Shown in pieces: positions 1-12,988 of a DNA stretch of 64,000 nucleotides. The notes beneath the pieces were generated by a model. That model was given only the letters and a program-made list of their open reading frames with translations. It was not told the DNA's origin and did no database searches. The position numbers were made by a program, and so were the translations under genes. Numbering within the stretch: the stretch's first letter is position 1; every line of letters starts with the position of its first letter. This stretch comes from Zhengitettix transpicula (Eukaryota > Arthropoda > Insecta > Orthoptera > Tetrigidae). The stretch is from NCBI GenBank assembly GCA_037074705.1, contig CM073596.1, forward strand, positions 29,052,001-29,116,000. The letters run 5' to 3'.

Positions 1-50
1 AAAAAGAGTGTATGTATGTTTGTATGTTTGTATATTTGTATGTTCGTTAT

Positions 51-895
51 ACAAATCTACACCGGTAGAGCAAATTTCACCAAATTTCGAACACGTGTTC
101 TTTACGACCAGGAAACAAACACTGTCGGGGTGAGACATGTCTACCACCCCCAGAAGCGGGGGTGCACGGGGGTTGAAATATTTAAACAAGCTAAAACAGC
201 CGATATTTTAGTCGGATAATAATTTTTAGGGGTCCAAGATATTTATGGTGTTTCTACCGATGTTTTCTGAATATAATTTTCATCCCCTACACCCTGGGAA
301 AAGGCCACCCTTAGGGTTTGGGGTGGAGAATACAAATCTATACCGGTGGATCAAATTTCACCAAATTTCGTACACGTGTTCTTTGCGGCCAACGAAAACA
401 ACACTGTCGGGGTGAGACGAACCTACCACCCCCAGAAGCGGGGGTGGACGGGGTTGGAAATATTTGAACATGCTAAAACAGTCGATATTTCAGTCGGATA
501 AATATTTTTAGGGGTCAAAGATATTTATAGTCTTTCCACTGATGATATCTGAATATAATTTTCAACCTCTACAGCCTGGGGAAAGAGCACCCCTACCGTT
601 TGGGGTAGAGAATACAAATCTACACCGCTGGAGCAAATATCAGCAAATTTCGTACACGGGTTCTTTGCGACTAGGAAAACAACACTGTCGGGGCGAGACG
701 CGTCTACCAACCCCAGAAGCGGGGGTGGACGGGGGTTGAAATACTTAAACATACTGAAACAGCAGGTATTAGATTTGGATAAATATTTTCGGGGTCAAAG
801 ATATTGATTGTGTTTCTACCGATGTTATCTGAATATAATATTCATCTCCTACGCCCTGGAAAAAGGGCACCGTTAGGGTTTGGGGTGGAGATGCT
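51..895 (+). repeat. Three tandem 282-bp modules inside family B
   Basis: The string ACAAATCTA followed by CACCGG or a close variant recurs at 51, 332 and 614, giving periods of 281 and 282 bases. Each unit continues with CAAATTTCACCAAATTTCG, an ACACGTGTTC-like stretch, a CCCC...GGGG hairpin, a GATATTTTAGTCGGATAAAT-like segment and a TTAGGGTTTGGGGTGGAG-like end. The third unit diverges after about 895. Confidence 0.85.
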
Positions 896-1143
896 TTACA
901 GAAAAATAACGCGAATACAACCGAGATTGGAGTCAAATCCAAGGTTATGGATGTCGTCCAGTTCAATTATAGCATCAAATTGGCCATTTAGCCCCAAGGG
1001 GCGGGAGTGAATGGGATGGAAATTTTCTAACATGTTAAATCATCGATATTAGCGTGGAATAAATAAATGCCGGGACCATTGACGTTGATAGTATTTCTAC
1101 CGATGTTGTTAATAGGCAAGATAGGGGTGGGGCTGAAGAGGAT

Positions 1144-1750
1144 TTCCTTGAAAATAACGGGAAAACAACTGAGATTCGAGTCAAATCGAAGGTAATGGAT
1201 GTTGCTGAATTTAATTATGACAATCTGGACAACACGCGGGTATCGGCTGGGTTGGGATGAGTTGACCGGCTGTTTTTTCGTCAATTAAATATATTTCGGG
1301 ATGAATTAGATTAATAAAATTTCCCTACATGTTCTCTGTGTATAATTTCAACCCCTTTCGGACTCATAAGTGTGGGCGTGAAGTAGCATTACATAAAAAG
1401 AAACCAGAAACTATCGGGATTGTCACTGAGTTTAATTAATTTCCTTGAAAATAACGGGAAAACAACCGAGATTCGAGTCAAATCGAAGGTAATGGATGTT
1501 GCTGAATTTATTTATGACAATCTGGACAACGCGCGGGTATCGGCTGGGTTGGGATGAGTTGACCGGCTGTTTTTTTGTCAATTAAATATATTTCGGGATG
1601 AATTAGATTAATAAAATTTCCCTAAATGTTCTCTGTGTATAATTTCAACCCCTTTCGGACTCAAAAGGGTGCACCCTTAATGGTTGGCGTGGAAGTAGCA
1701 TTACATAAAAAGAAACCAGAAACTATCGGGATTGTCACTGAGTTTAATTA
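1144..1750 (+). repeat. Tandem duplication of a 297-310 bp unit in family B
   Basis: TTCCTTGAAAATAACGGGAA starts at 1144 and again at 1441. The two copies are nearly identical through GTCACTGAGTTTAATTA. The second copy keeps about 13 extra bases around the GGTGCACCCTTAATGG stretch that the first lacks. The close similarity suggests a recent duplication inside the element. Confidence 0.85.
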
Positions 1751-2337
1751 TGACATTAAACTTGACCGTTTAAGTTGCCGAAGCGGGAGTGGTCGGGGGT
1801 GAAAATTTTCAAACATGTTAAACGGTCGATATTTGCGATTATTATTTCCTGGAGTTAATTACTTTGATGGTATTTATACCGATGTTGTTTGTGTATAATT
1901 TAACCCCTGTGAGCGGAGCAAGCTTAGGGGTGGCGTGGAGGTACGTTAAATAAAATCCCAGAAAAACAACCGAGATTCGAATCAATTCCGAGACTATGAA
2001 TGTCTCTGAATCTAAATGTGACAACCTGGGTAACGCGACGGGTTTTGGAGGTGTTGGGCGGGGGAATAAATTTTCAGACAATGTAATCGGCCGATTTTTG
2101 CGTGGAATACATTCTTTTTCATTATCGCATATTTGTGGGGGTGGTCATCTTCTAACATGTAAAAACGGCCGATATATTTAGTCAATGACTTCATCCCTCT
2201 TCGGCATGGGAGGTGAGCACATTTAGGGATAGGGTTCGAGGGCTTTACATAAAAATAGCGCAAAAGTAACGAAAATTGTAGTCTTATGGATGGGTATAGA
2301 TAAATGACATCTCGGGCAACGCCGGGCACCCAGCTAG

Positions 2338-4188
2338 TGAAGAATAAAAGAGCAAGGTTTTGATTCATATGATATGCCTTTATCCTCATGTTGTCCCTAA
2401 TTTCAAATTTAGAATGGAAAAAAAACTCTTCATTTATTAAATAAATTATACATGGGCGCTAATATTATTTCTTAAGGAACAAGCGAAAATTTTCTTATTT
2501 ATTCACAGACAAATAATTTAAACGACCATAAACACTTCAATTTATGTCGCCCGTAACTTTCAAACACACACAAATTTTTGTTTCCTTTCTGAATTAAATT
2601 AACTTCCAGTTTTCTTCATGTATTCCGCGCTTAAAACTTCTATTATAATTTTTCTATACTCCGTTATTTTCACGCGTTAATAATTATGCTTGTTTTGTTG
2701 ATATTATTCCAGCTATTTATCATTATCTCAAACTTCCTCTTTTGATCATTTATTATCTTACTTATTTCACAGACTATAAGAACCAAACATTATTTAAATT
2801 TCTCTATTTGTTTAGCACGCTAAAATTTAGTCCTGTGCGAAATCTGCTAATAATATATAGGCATATTATAGCTGATGTAGTTAACTGTACTTGATGCAAG
2901 AATAAGTAGAACAGGACAGTCTGAGATAAATCGATTTTCTTTCTGTTACGGCGAGTTAGGCGTCTAATAAGTGCTAGATTATGGTAATGCCGTAAATGTA
3001 GAGGAAATCCGAGCAGTTCAAGGAGAAGCTGTTAACAGTGACCTGGGTTAGCAGTTATGTAAGATGACTTTTACTTCTTTTTTACCATAGTGCCCTTTGC
3101 GTCCTTTCTACCTTGACGCAGCAATAACAGTCGTTACTGCTTTTTTTTTGTATAATTTAAGTTGGGATACTACGCTTCCATTAACGACAACTTTCCTTTG
3201 CCCTACAGTTGTTTCCTAATATCTTAAGCTGAAATAATTCCATTTGTCATTGAAACTTAACACAATCTAAAATAATGCCAACCTACCAGATTTTCTTCTT
3301 AAATAAGGTGAACATAAAATCATTATGTCAATGACTGACATATAAAAACGTTGATTAATTTATGAATAATATATTGAGAATCATGATGTTACCTGTCTGG
3401 TCTTACCTGAATGGTCTATCTCTCAGTTTAAGAAATATCATTATTAAATCACAATTTTTATACATGTAACATATAGAAAATAAATTACGGCTTGTGTAAG
3501 CTTCTAACAATAGTTTTAAAATGTTTTGTTCGTTGCTTAACTGTTGTTTCCAATTTTTTGGCGATGAAGAATCAGTTCTCATTTTCCCACTTTTCTTGCA
3601 GATCATTTGAATGCCTAATTCGTTTATCGTAAAACTATGTTATTGGAAACCTCTCTTTTTGTTCTCCACGATCTTCTGACCCCAAGATCCGAGAGTATGA
3701 TATGCTCGCTTGTTTCTTTCTTATTTTACATGAGCTGCATTGCTATTACCGGCACCGGTAACAGGTTTCTCATATTTCAAAATTTGGCACTTATCTTCTC
3801 CAAGGTTTCAGACTCTTCAATTTTAACGTGTCAGAAAACGCAGGATCGAATCAAGTTTCATCGAGGGGCCTCTGCAGCTCACTCTTCACCGTGAAAGGGA
3901 GAGTACAAATTCAGGTCACTTAGATTAGACTTATATTTGGTTAGAATGTTCAGTGGCCTTGGCTTTTCACCCGTCACTGGCATGGCAGCCTTCTGAAGAA
4001 GTTTCTTCCATTATTTCGTTTTTACTGCTGTGCTCCTCTAATTGGTAATCTTAAGGATCTTAACGTCATCTGAGCGTCGGTCTTTCAACTTTCATATTTC
4101 GTTCTGGAATCGAAATTATGTATCAGCTTTATCATTCTGTTATCGTGGGTAGTATTTCCCGCCAACTGTAGGCTTCTTATATTTACAA
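2338..4188. other. AT-rich stretch, no gene seen
   Basis: Between two Helitron-like elements I see no convincing exon, RNA gene or repeat. The open frames here are short, AT-biased and without recognisable motifs. Confidence 0.5.
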
Positions 4189-4793
4189 CTAGCTGGGTGC
4201 TGGCGTTGCTCGTGTACTTATTTATATAAACTCGAAAAAGTCTTTAATTGAATACTTAAATATATTCCTTGAGTATTTCAGGATATAATTGTCAATTGTC
4301 ACTCAGTCTTCATACATTACGAAATATTACATTGATGAAATTGTTAGCTAGACTCACAACTAATATAGCGCGAAAATTAACTTACATTTTCCGCAAGGAT
4401 GGTAAAGTAATTCGTATTCTTCTTTATTACCATTCGATGGAGTATTGCTGTATAAAATTATACTTTTTATTTAAAAAAAATATTTCTGCTTTATTTCATT
4501 CCTAATAAAGGAAATATTTCCTTTGTTCGTTGCGTAGTAACGTCTCTCTCTCGCGTGACGTCATTGTCTCTTGGCGCGCAGTAATTTAATATTTAATGAT
4601 CAAGGTTTTTAATTATAATTCTTTCCACATGTATGCTAGGCGTTTCTCACCCTCACAGTACCGTTTCTCGTATTTTGAAGAATATGTGTACCAATTTTTG
4701 TTGCATTCTGTCCACGCGATAAAATTTGTATAAAGAACAACGTAAATACATACATACATACATACTAATATACATCCTTTTTTATTATATAGA
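4189..4793 (-). mobile_element. Helitron-like element, family A, short form (605 bp)
   Basis: Read on the minus strand, the element starts TCTATATAATAAAAAAGG (ending at 4793) and ends GCACCCAGCTAG (4189 side). It is preceded by A and followed by T, as expected for Helitron insertion between A and T. It has no TIRs and no target duplication. It is very similar along its length to the element at 60163-60765, suggesting a young family. It carries a perfect TGACGTCA palindrome at 4556-4563. No protein is encoded. Confidence 0.8.
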
Positions 4794-4840
4794 TAATACA
4801 ATGTCTGAATCATTGTATAATATATTTATATATATATATA

Positions 4841-5607
4841 TCTGCGTTCACGGCGATGCCCGTGAACTTATTTATCTAAACCCGAAGAAGTATTTAATTC
4901 TATATTAATCTTTAGTCAAGAAGTGATCTAACCTAAATATAACTGTTCCTAGTTTCGTACATTCTTTCGACCTATAGTGCATTAATTTAACAGCTATAAA
5001 ATACATAGAATTTTATTGCATCAATCCCGACAAACATACCTCCGAATTTATTTACGAATAGAATACTTAAATGTATTCCTTCAGTATTTCAAGATATAAT
5101 TGTCCTTCAGTCTCCAGACATTACAAAATATTAAATTAACGAAATCTATACCTAGATTCACAATGTAAACAAATGATCGCCATATTGGAGTCACTAATAT
5201 GACATTAAAATTAACTTTCATTTCCAGCAAGGATCGTTAAGTATTTAGTATTGTTTTTTATCATCATTCTATGAAGTATTTCTGGATAAAATTTTACTTT
5301 TTATTCCGTGAAAATACTTCTGTTTTATTTCACTACAGGAAAAGGAACTATTACCTTTGTGTGTCGCGCAGTTACGTCTCTCTCTCTACCGCGTGACGTC
5401 ATGATCTCTTGGCACGCATTAATTTAACCCAAAATGATCTCATTTTATAATTATAATTCTTTTCACTTTTATGCTAGGGGTTTCTCACCCCCACAGTACA
5501 GTTTCTCGTGTGTTTAAGAATATGTGTAACACGTTTAGTTTCACTCTGTCCACGCGTTTAAATTTGTATAGAAAATAACGTAAATACATACATACATATT
5601 ATATAGA
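4841..5607 (-). mobile_element. Helitron-like element, family A, long form, eroded ends
   Basis: On the minus strand it begins at TCTATATAAT (ending at 5607) and has lost the AAAAAAGGATG segment that follows in other copies. The CTAG end near 4841 is eroded to a recognisable GGGCATCGCCGTGAACGC-like remnant. It contains the extra internal segment, including TTTGTCGGGATTGATGC, that the short copies lack. It lies only about 50 bp from the 4189-4793 copy in the same orientation. TGACGTCA is preserved at 5394-5401. Confidence 0.7.
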
Positions 5608-8600
5608 GTCCAAATGAAATCTTCTTCTCCTGTAATCAATTTTTCCACTATTCCAAAATTGTACATCAAGATTCTTCTTTCAAATATGCTCAGTTGTCTT
5701 TCATCTGATTTATGTAGTGTATGTCTCTGCACTATGTTATTACTGACCTCACTAAAACTTTCTAAATTATCAACTTAGTTATCCAGGTCATCAAATTCGA
5801 CTTCAGATGTTTTCTGAGGCCACGACGGCACTTATCCCCTTCTGTATTTTTGGGCTTACATTGTTCTTGCTGTTAACATCTTACACCCGAGGTTGCCGCC
5901 GAATAATTAGACAATGCAAGGGTGGTACGCTCAGTTACGACGTATCCGTCGGCTTCAGACTTCTTCGTGACGTAACCTCTCAGATTTATCAAAGCTCAGC
6001 TTCGGCGGTCTCGTCGTGAACTCCCCATCCCTGCCCAGCCTTTGTTTCGAGGAAACACTGACCATCTTACAACACGATGCCGATACTTAATAAAAATAAA
6101 AGAGAGAAGAGGGTATTATCTTCCACAGGTCTCTTCGTGTTGAGCAGCGAGCAGCTGTAAAGCTGAAAGAGCCACTATGTCGAAATATGGCCGTAATTTG
6201 CACTCGCCGGTTCCGGCATGATCCTCCTCCCGCAGAAGAGATCGTGGCAATTCGTGCTCCAGAAAAAAAATCCTAGATTGTTAAACATTTTACACTGATG
6301 ACTAGATTTCATATTCAGTACATATATATTCTTGTCTTCTATTCATTTTATTTTGTATTTGTGCTAATTTTCCTTAAATCTAAGTCAGCTCTGAGAATTA
6401 ACCGGAAATATTATTTCCTGCTCTCAAATTTAGGATCAGAATTATTTAAACCTTAGTATTTCCAATAACCTCACAAGCAATAAACTTCTTCCCTGAGGTT
6501 CTTTACGGTACGTTATCGTTTACTGCCCATTTGCACCGTTGCATGGAATGTGAACTTGTGCAGGAATGATGGGACGAACCTGAAGAGTGACGAGAAAATA
6601 AATTATACGTAGAAAATACGGACAAATATTTTAAACAGTCAACGAAATCAATTACTTCATGTTTTTAAACATACGATAACACAATATGTTTATTTTAGCC
6701 GGAAACATAGTGATTTCTTTAATAATTAAATGGTTTTATATATGTGTAAAATATTTCCTCGTATCTTATTTCTTTATATAATTTATTACAACAGTCGTAA
6801 AATAGCTAATCAGATAAATACAATAAGTGCAATAATGTCAGGAAGAAGTGAAATAATAGTGGAAAGTCGCTTACGTCATAACTTTTATGTCGGTTGATTG
6901 ATGTTAGAAGTAATAAAGTTATTATTATTAAAGATTATAATCGCTCAAAAATTATAAATATAACAAAATGGAGTGTATGCTGGTCTCATACAGTCGTAGG
7001 TGATGACTGTCCTTCATTTACCGGTTGTTGTAATAAATTGCCGTTCTCGGGACACCAAACGGGTGACGTCGGTATTTTGGTCACAACGTTTCTATTGCTG
7101 GAGCAGCCATCCTCTTCAGGTGAAGCAGCAGACGAAACCTTTCATCGAAATGTTGAGGCAAGAAAACTTTATCGCCTGGTTGGAATCACGAGAACACTTC
7201 ATCCTGGAAAGCCTCTGATCCTTAAAAAATTATTCTCGCTTTATACACCAGGTCAAAATTGTGATAAACCACAAAGTTTCAGCGATCATCATCGCCGTCA
7301 TCAGGTGAATTGGTGTTCCGAAATATTTTCTCTCTATTTTTTACTCCTGTCGGTGCCGTGAAAGGAAATAGCGAAAGTGTCGCAGAAACGTCGTGATTAT
7401 CACAAATTAAACCCGGTTGATGAACTGAGAATCATTCATTAAATTGGTACACCGGGAAAGTCTACTTTCAGAAATTTTTATTATTTATTTAAAATAATCA
7501 AGATATTAGTAATAGTTATATTAATTTAATTGAATCATAAATGAAGAAACCAGCCAACTTTCAGAAAAATTTTATTAAAATGAAAATTAGCACTATGTAT
7601 CGTGCCTTTGGGTTTTTTTCCTGCAATTTGTACGTAAATAGCATTACGTTTAGAAAATTCTGCATAAAATTTTCATTATTAATCAATATTGAAAGAAATG
7701 TAAAAATGAACGCATCAATTATTTTTTTCATTTACACCAGAAAATACTTCAAAACAAAGGAAAGATACGAAGTGATATTTTTTATTTTATTAAAATGTGC
7801 CAATATTTACAAAAATGTTTCTGACATGATGGCTGGTTTATTAATTTATGATTGAATATATCACCATGAAGAAATTTCAATGTTGTGAACGATTGGTTAC
7901 AACAAGTCATTTGTACTACTCTCTGCAAAGTATTGAAATAATTGTAGATTGGGTGATCATTATTAAGACTTAACACGTATTATATGTTCCAGAAGTCTTT
8001 CAAATGAAATAGCATGAACTAGTGCCATTTTTAATCTATAATGGTAATGTCTTACGTAGACAGTAAGCTTAAAAAAAGAATATATCTTATGTAGGGATAT
8101 AGAAGAACTGCATCAGAAAACGAAATGTTTTTATTTATAAAAACGATTTATTCAACTTATAATTTTTTCTATTAGTAGAACGTTTTACATTGATATCGTA
8201 ATTGTAGCGATACAGGGTTTGTACAGGTAATTGTCCTCATAACTTCGCATCACAGAGAAACTCCGGTTATGCCGTATTGCGGGTCCCCGTACCTTAAGGT
8301 GTCAGGTCGTGAACTCTTATCTTGGTGACATGATCAAGTTTTATTACTTTAAAAAGACAGACCGAACCGTTAAAATACAATCCACGGAATGACATCAAAA
8401 CCTTAATCTTTTAAATCTACAATTACTGCTGACAGACGCGTAGTATTACGTGGACCACCTCTTCCTGTTTTCCTGGATTATTGTAGCATTACCGCGAGTG
8501 TAACAGCAGGGTGATTGCAGAGACACGAAATTGCACTGCTGTGGGCGGGGAAACTTAATTGCGAGTGTCCGATGCGCAATTACGTGCACGGACACGCGGC

Positions 8601-9446
8601 GAAAGCAGTTCGAGCCTCGCCCTGTCTGAACATCATATCTGTTTCCCCAGGTTTTCCATAGATGGTCCAGCTTTTCTTACTCGTCTCCATATTCAATAAT
8701 ATCCATTTATGGCGCCTGTTCCTAAATATGAATAATTTTTAATAAAATAATACACAGCGCAAGAATAATAACTACATAAATTTATTAATCACGTAAAATT
8801 ATTATATAAGTAGATTTATGCATTTATTTGACTTCAAATCGTAAATGAATAAACAAGAAAAATTTCAAATACATTTTAATAAATTAAAAATTAGCACTTA
8901 TTTTGTTTTGTAAACTCTTCGAGGGCAAATATAAAACAATAAGTAAGATGATTATTCAGACTTGTAGAAAATCAACTTATTCAATATTTTGCATTTGCGC
9001 CTAAAGATGTTCCAAAATAAAATAGAATTTTATTTTATGAATAAATGTTTATTTTTATTTTACTAAATTATTTCAGTCAAATTGCTGGTTTATTCAATTA
9101 AAGTTTGTCACTTGTCTGGTCTGTAGAAGAAGAATATTGGTGAAAAATGTTCCTGTGGATGGGTAGTGTTACTACTGTTCTCGATTTGGAAGTGTATAAT
9201 CTCGTAAATCTGGGAAACTCGGGTTATTAATAACTTATCTTTCATAAAAATATAATATTAATTCACATAAATACTTAAAATTAGGAACAATTGAAAATTA
9301 GAATAAATTACCTCTAACAGAAGGGAATTAAATATAAGACAGACAAAATGGAGTGGTGCCATAAATATCACACAAAGTTTCTCGAGATTTTGTTTCTTTC
9401 GTCAGGTGATTAAAATAATAAGAACCATAAATGACAGCCGGGGGCC
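5608..9446. other. AT-rich stretch without a supported gene
   Basis: A 155-codon open frame (6894-7361, +) and some moderately GC-rich patches (5860-6250, 8240-8640) are present. None shows a recognisable domain, splice structure or coding-like composition. The AT-rich remainder has no feature I can name. Confidence 0.4.
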
Positions 9447-9585
9447 CTAGTTAACCCTTGGCTACCTTCTTCGAACCTTCCGCATCCACCCTTTCAAATC
9501 CCTCCCTATTCTATTGAAGGGGAGGTGCCACCATGTGGATTAACCTCATGTAGCCTGTTACCCTAAAAGGAACGAGGATTCCAGA
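9447..9585 (-). repeat. Family C dispersed repeat, terminal part
   Basis: It shares CTAGTTAACCCTTGGCTACC, a TTTCAAATCCCTCCCTATTC-like segment and ATGTGGATTA...TAGCCTGTTACCCT with copies at 49.7, 51.7 and 52.0 kb, and in reverse complement with 17.2 kb. It faces the reversed copy at 10204-10302 across about 620 bp. Element class unknown. Confidence 0.75.
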
Positions 9586-10203
9586 ACCGTTGTGTGTTAT
9601 TTATATCTCTTCATTTTGTGTGCCTCTAGGTTATTTTATCTTCTTCAGAGATTTAAAAACACATTTTTTTTTATTTTAGAAATTAAATATAAATTCAAAT
9701 ATTTTTTTTTCTATGGGTTGATAGCATTTTCTAAAAATGATCTAATATTCATTAAAGTAAATATTTGACTCAATGATTTTCAGATTAATTTTTCTAAGTT
9801 TATGTATTTTATTATATTTATAGTTGCATAGAAATTTTAACTTTCATATTTGGCTACGGTGGGTTTGTTACATAAGAACGGAAACCTTTTTGTACTCAAA
9901 AATAGAGCAGTAGAGCCAATAAAGAACCACTTGAAGACATACCTATTACATTACCGGAAGTTATACTTACGAGTTTCTCTTACTAGTAATCTAGTCTTTC
10001 AGGTGTACTTCTCGCACAACTCACTTTCGTAGAGTGCTACAGTCAACACAAAAAGAACGACCGTTGTTCTCGTTCACCCACCTTTCTCCGTTGATTTAGT
10101 AGCACACGAGCGTTCCGTCATTTAATCGTGAAATCAACTACACACGTCTTACGCATCAACACTTGTTCATGTAAACAACATTTTCTTTTTAGAAAAACAC
10201 GAG

Positions 10204-10302
10204 AGTAATCTTCGTAGTGACAACTCCCCTTTAACAGCAGAGGAAGGGATTAGAAAGGGGGATTGCGGAATATTAGAGAAAATTAGCCAAGGGTTAACAA
10301 GA
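10204..10302 (+). repeat. Family C dispersed repeat, fragment
   Basis: AGTAATCTTCGTAGTGACAA, then CTCCCCTTTAACAG and TAGCCAAGGGTTAAC match the + oriented family C copy at 17241. It is in inverse orientation to the piece at 9447-9585. Confidence 0.7.
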
Positions 10303-10438
10303 ATTCTATTTGACTTTAGACAATTCGTTTGTTAATTAGCACAAATAAGGTAACATGAGCCTACGTGAAAAATTTAATGGCAATCGGTTTTGTTATTCCG
10401 GACATATTGAGATACGTATTTGGTATTTTGCTATTAAT

Positions 10439-10448
10439 ATTATATATG

Positions 10449-10479
<31 letters not shown>

Positions 10480-10483
10480 TATT
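10439..10483. repeat. (TA)n microsatellite
   Basis: A nearly uninterrupted TA dinucleotide run with one G and one phase shift. Confidence 0.95.
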
Positions 10484-11130
10484 AAAGAAACCCATTGTTA
10501 CGAAGATTCGATAAACGATTTTCTATAATTTTTTCAGTTTTAGGATTCTTAAGTTATTAAATTAACTATTTTTCTGAGATATGTATTCGAAAGTGGAGGA
10601 GCAGAATTGACGTATTCCCGCAGTCTTATCCAATTGTTACTAGGACAAAATTTCATAATTATCTCACATCTGTTATTGAACGTGCATGAGGACAGGTAAA
10701 AGTTACATCCTCCATCCTAGAAAGGTCTGTTGCACTTCCTCATTGGTTCCTCGAGTGCACGACTACTCCTTTAATTAGCCACGAACTACGAGGTCTGGAG
10801 AGGAGAGAAAGCCACTCGTCCATCATACGATATTCTCAGGTTACATGACAGGTGACACCTGCACTCTCCCAAACATCTACTGACCTAAACTTTTCCTTGT
10901 TTCTCCTAACAACTACCGAGTCTACCCAGATGTCTACCAAATATTTTAAACCAAAAGGCTGTATAACCAGACTGGTGACGTCTCCAAGAATTTTGTGGTC
11001 GTCTGAGAACTCTGCAAGGCAGATTTAAAACAGCAAACACGAACCCTGGTTCTATACTCGTTAGATGCGAAACGTCTAGTCACTTCATTGTGGAAGCTAG
11101 TTAAAGGAAAAACGTTGGACTGATGTTATT

Positions 11131-11402
11131 TAGATGGAAGGAGTTAAAAACCATATATTCAGACAAAAAATACACTTTATTTTCAATTAAAAATCATCAA
11201 CAGCTTTCGGCTTAATCGTCACATTCATTCAAGTCTCAAAACAATGTATTCAAGCACTTTCAGTGTCATTCGTGTTAGTAATTAAAACTTAATCACATTA
11301 TGCATTTAAATGTTGACGATTAAGGAGAAACCTCCTGATGATTTTTAATTGAAAATAATGTATTGCGGGATTGCATTTTTTTTTAAACTCCTTCCATTCA
11401 AG
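11131..11402. repeat. Foldback (MITE-like) element of about 270 bp
   Basis: The left arm (GATGGAAGGAGTTAAAAA, later ATTTTCAATTAAAAATCATC and CTTAATCGTC) is mirrored in reverse complement by the right arm (GACGATTAAG, GATGATTTTTAATTGAAAAT, TTTAAACTCCTTCCATTC). The arms are about 90-100 bp and the loop about 80 bp. No coding capacity. A non-autonomous DNA transposon is the likely explanation; no clear target duplication was identified. Confidence 0.8.
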
Positions 11403-12431
11403 AAATATTTCAATTTTTTTCTTTACTTTTAGAAAGAAACGCATTTCAACTATTCTACGCCATAGATTTAAAGAACAATAACGCTTCGAAATTCATAAAG
11501 TAATTTTAAAATATTATTGGATCCATACATGAATGTTTAATTTTGTCATTTTTCATGTTGAATGATATCAATGTGTTATTAACAAGAATACGTCGTAATT
11601 AAAAATTCATTTTTTAATTTTAAAATAACACAGGTTCCTATTCCTCATGTCCCTATAATATTAACGTGATTTCAAACAGTTTCTCTTTCATTTGTGCAGC
11701 ACTACTTCTTCTTGAACGTCTTCCCGTCCTATTTTATCTTATGTCTTCTCTTTTTTGTATCTACCAAGATGTTTTGTTCTTTAAAGCCTCATAATATATT
11801 TTAAAATAAATATTAAGTGATGTATCATCATGTTATCTTGGATTTTTTGTTGTATCTCGGTTCTTCTACGCACTCATTCATAAGCAGAAACATTCACCAA
11901 AATCACGTTGAGTTGTGCAGGGCCTATTCCAATTTAATGACATACGTGACCTAGGCCGGAGGTACTGCACCAAGTTCAAGATCGTTGGTTTATCTGAAAG
12001 TTTTTGGTACCGGTTCCTGTAGGTTCACTCGTGGTCATCGCACTCACCTGCTCAGCTGATGCCGAAGGTCAGCTGCACTTTCTCTTAGAGGATGAGCGCA
12101 TCTCATAGCGCTCCGTCCTCCCGTATCTCTTAACAAGGTACGTCTCACCTTATTGGTTACCTCCTTTGCCCTGCGTTGCTAACCGACTTTCTAAATGCAA
12201 ATCCCATCTGCTTTGCCTGCCCCAAATATGTTTTCACTGTCTATTTTGTTCTTTCTCTCCTACACCTGCTATGCAAATTCATATATTCAGTATACTTTCT
12301 ATCGTAACGAAAGCTGGGGAAATTAAATCGACTTATTTTGTATTTTACCATCACACGACGTAGTCATATACATTTTCCATATTGCTCATAACCTCCACAT
12401 GTTTAATTGTTAATTGAACAAGCAGGATTGT
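11403..12431. other. Stretch with no gene seen
   Basis: AT-rich at first, then a moderately GC region (11930-12170). No exon, RNA gene or repeat could be supported. Confidence 0.4.
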
Positions 12432-12988
12432 TGCAAACGGCACTTTCCTGGCGACATACGTCGTCACGTAAACGTTTTCGGAATTCGTCATCCGAAGAAG
12501 AATCATGTTAGAAGTCAGGAGGCATACTTAAAACGTTTGGAATTGCATGATAAGGCCTCAATATTTTGGAGTTAATTAAATCAATGTGTGGACCAAATAA
12601 TACGTAATATCGCGTTAATAGAAAAATAAAACTTTTTTTCGCAATATAAAAAATATAATACGCCCTCCTAGCCACTTCCAAAATTGAAATAAATCATTAG
12701 TTGAAGACTATATAATTTACCATAATAATCAATTATCGGTCGTATGAAAATTAGGCCTATAATTGGGAACTTATACTTTTCTTCCGCGGTGTAGGAAAAG
12801 TAATGTCATACAGAAGGGTTTTATTTTTATAGGTGGAATGGAGTGACCTAATAAAGCAAATGATGAAAATTAAACATTGTGTTCAAAATATTGACAACGG
12901 CAAAATATTTTATGTAATTTGTATACAATTTTGAAAATATAGCTTCATAATTATTTTAAGAATACTTATTTTTAATCTTATAAATAAA

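Larger units (their letters stand above)
1..2337 (+). mobile_element. Helitron-like element, family B, nearly full length
   Basis: The left part carries the TATG/TTTG-rich leader seen at the 5' end of family A. The right end is a GC-rich GGGCAACGCCGGGCACC stretch followed by CAGCTAG and then T, matching the CTRR|T end of Helitrons. The 5' TC is probably a few bases left of the window. There are no terminal inverted repeats and no coding region for Rep/helicase, so it is non-autonomous. The interior is modular: three 282-bp tandem units, then a 297-bp duplicated unit, then degenerate units that each repeat a 'CCCC(T)...GGGGTGGAG' theme. Short GC hairpins of the form CCCC-AGAAGC-GGGG recur in the first three modules. 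The Helitron assignment rests on the ends and on the better-defined family A copies. A satellite-like array captured by a Helitron is the main alternative description. Confidence 0.65.

Noticed and set aside
137..740. Regularly spaced hairpins that might look like a CRISPR-like array
   Set aside because: The spacing is about 282 bp, the intervening sequence is itself repeated, and the host is eukaryotic; this is a tandem module.
525..966. Short open frames in the 282-bp modules of the first element
   Set aside because: They follow the repeat period and differ between modules by frame; they reflect repeat composition, not genes.
6894..7361. 155-codon plus-strand frame
   Set aside because: AT-biased, no domain, no splice borders or promoter; likely chance.
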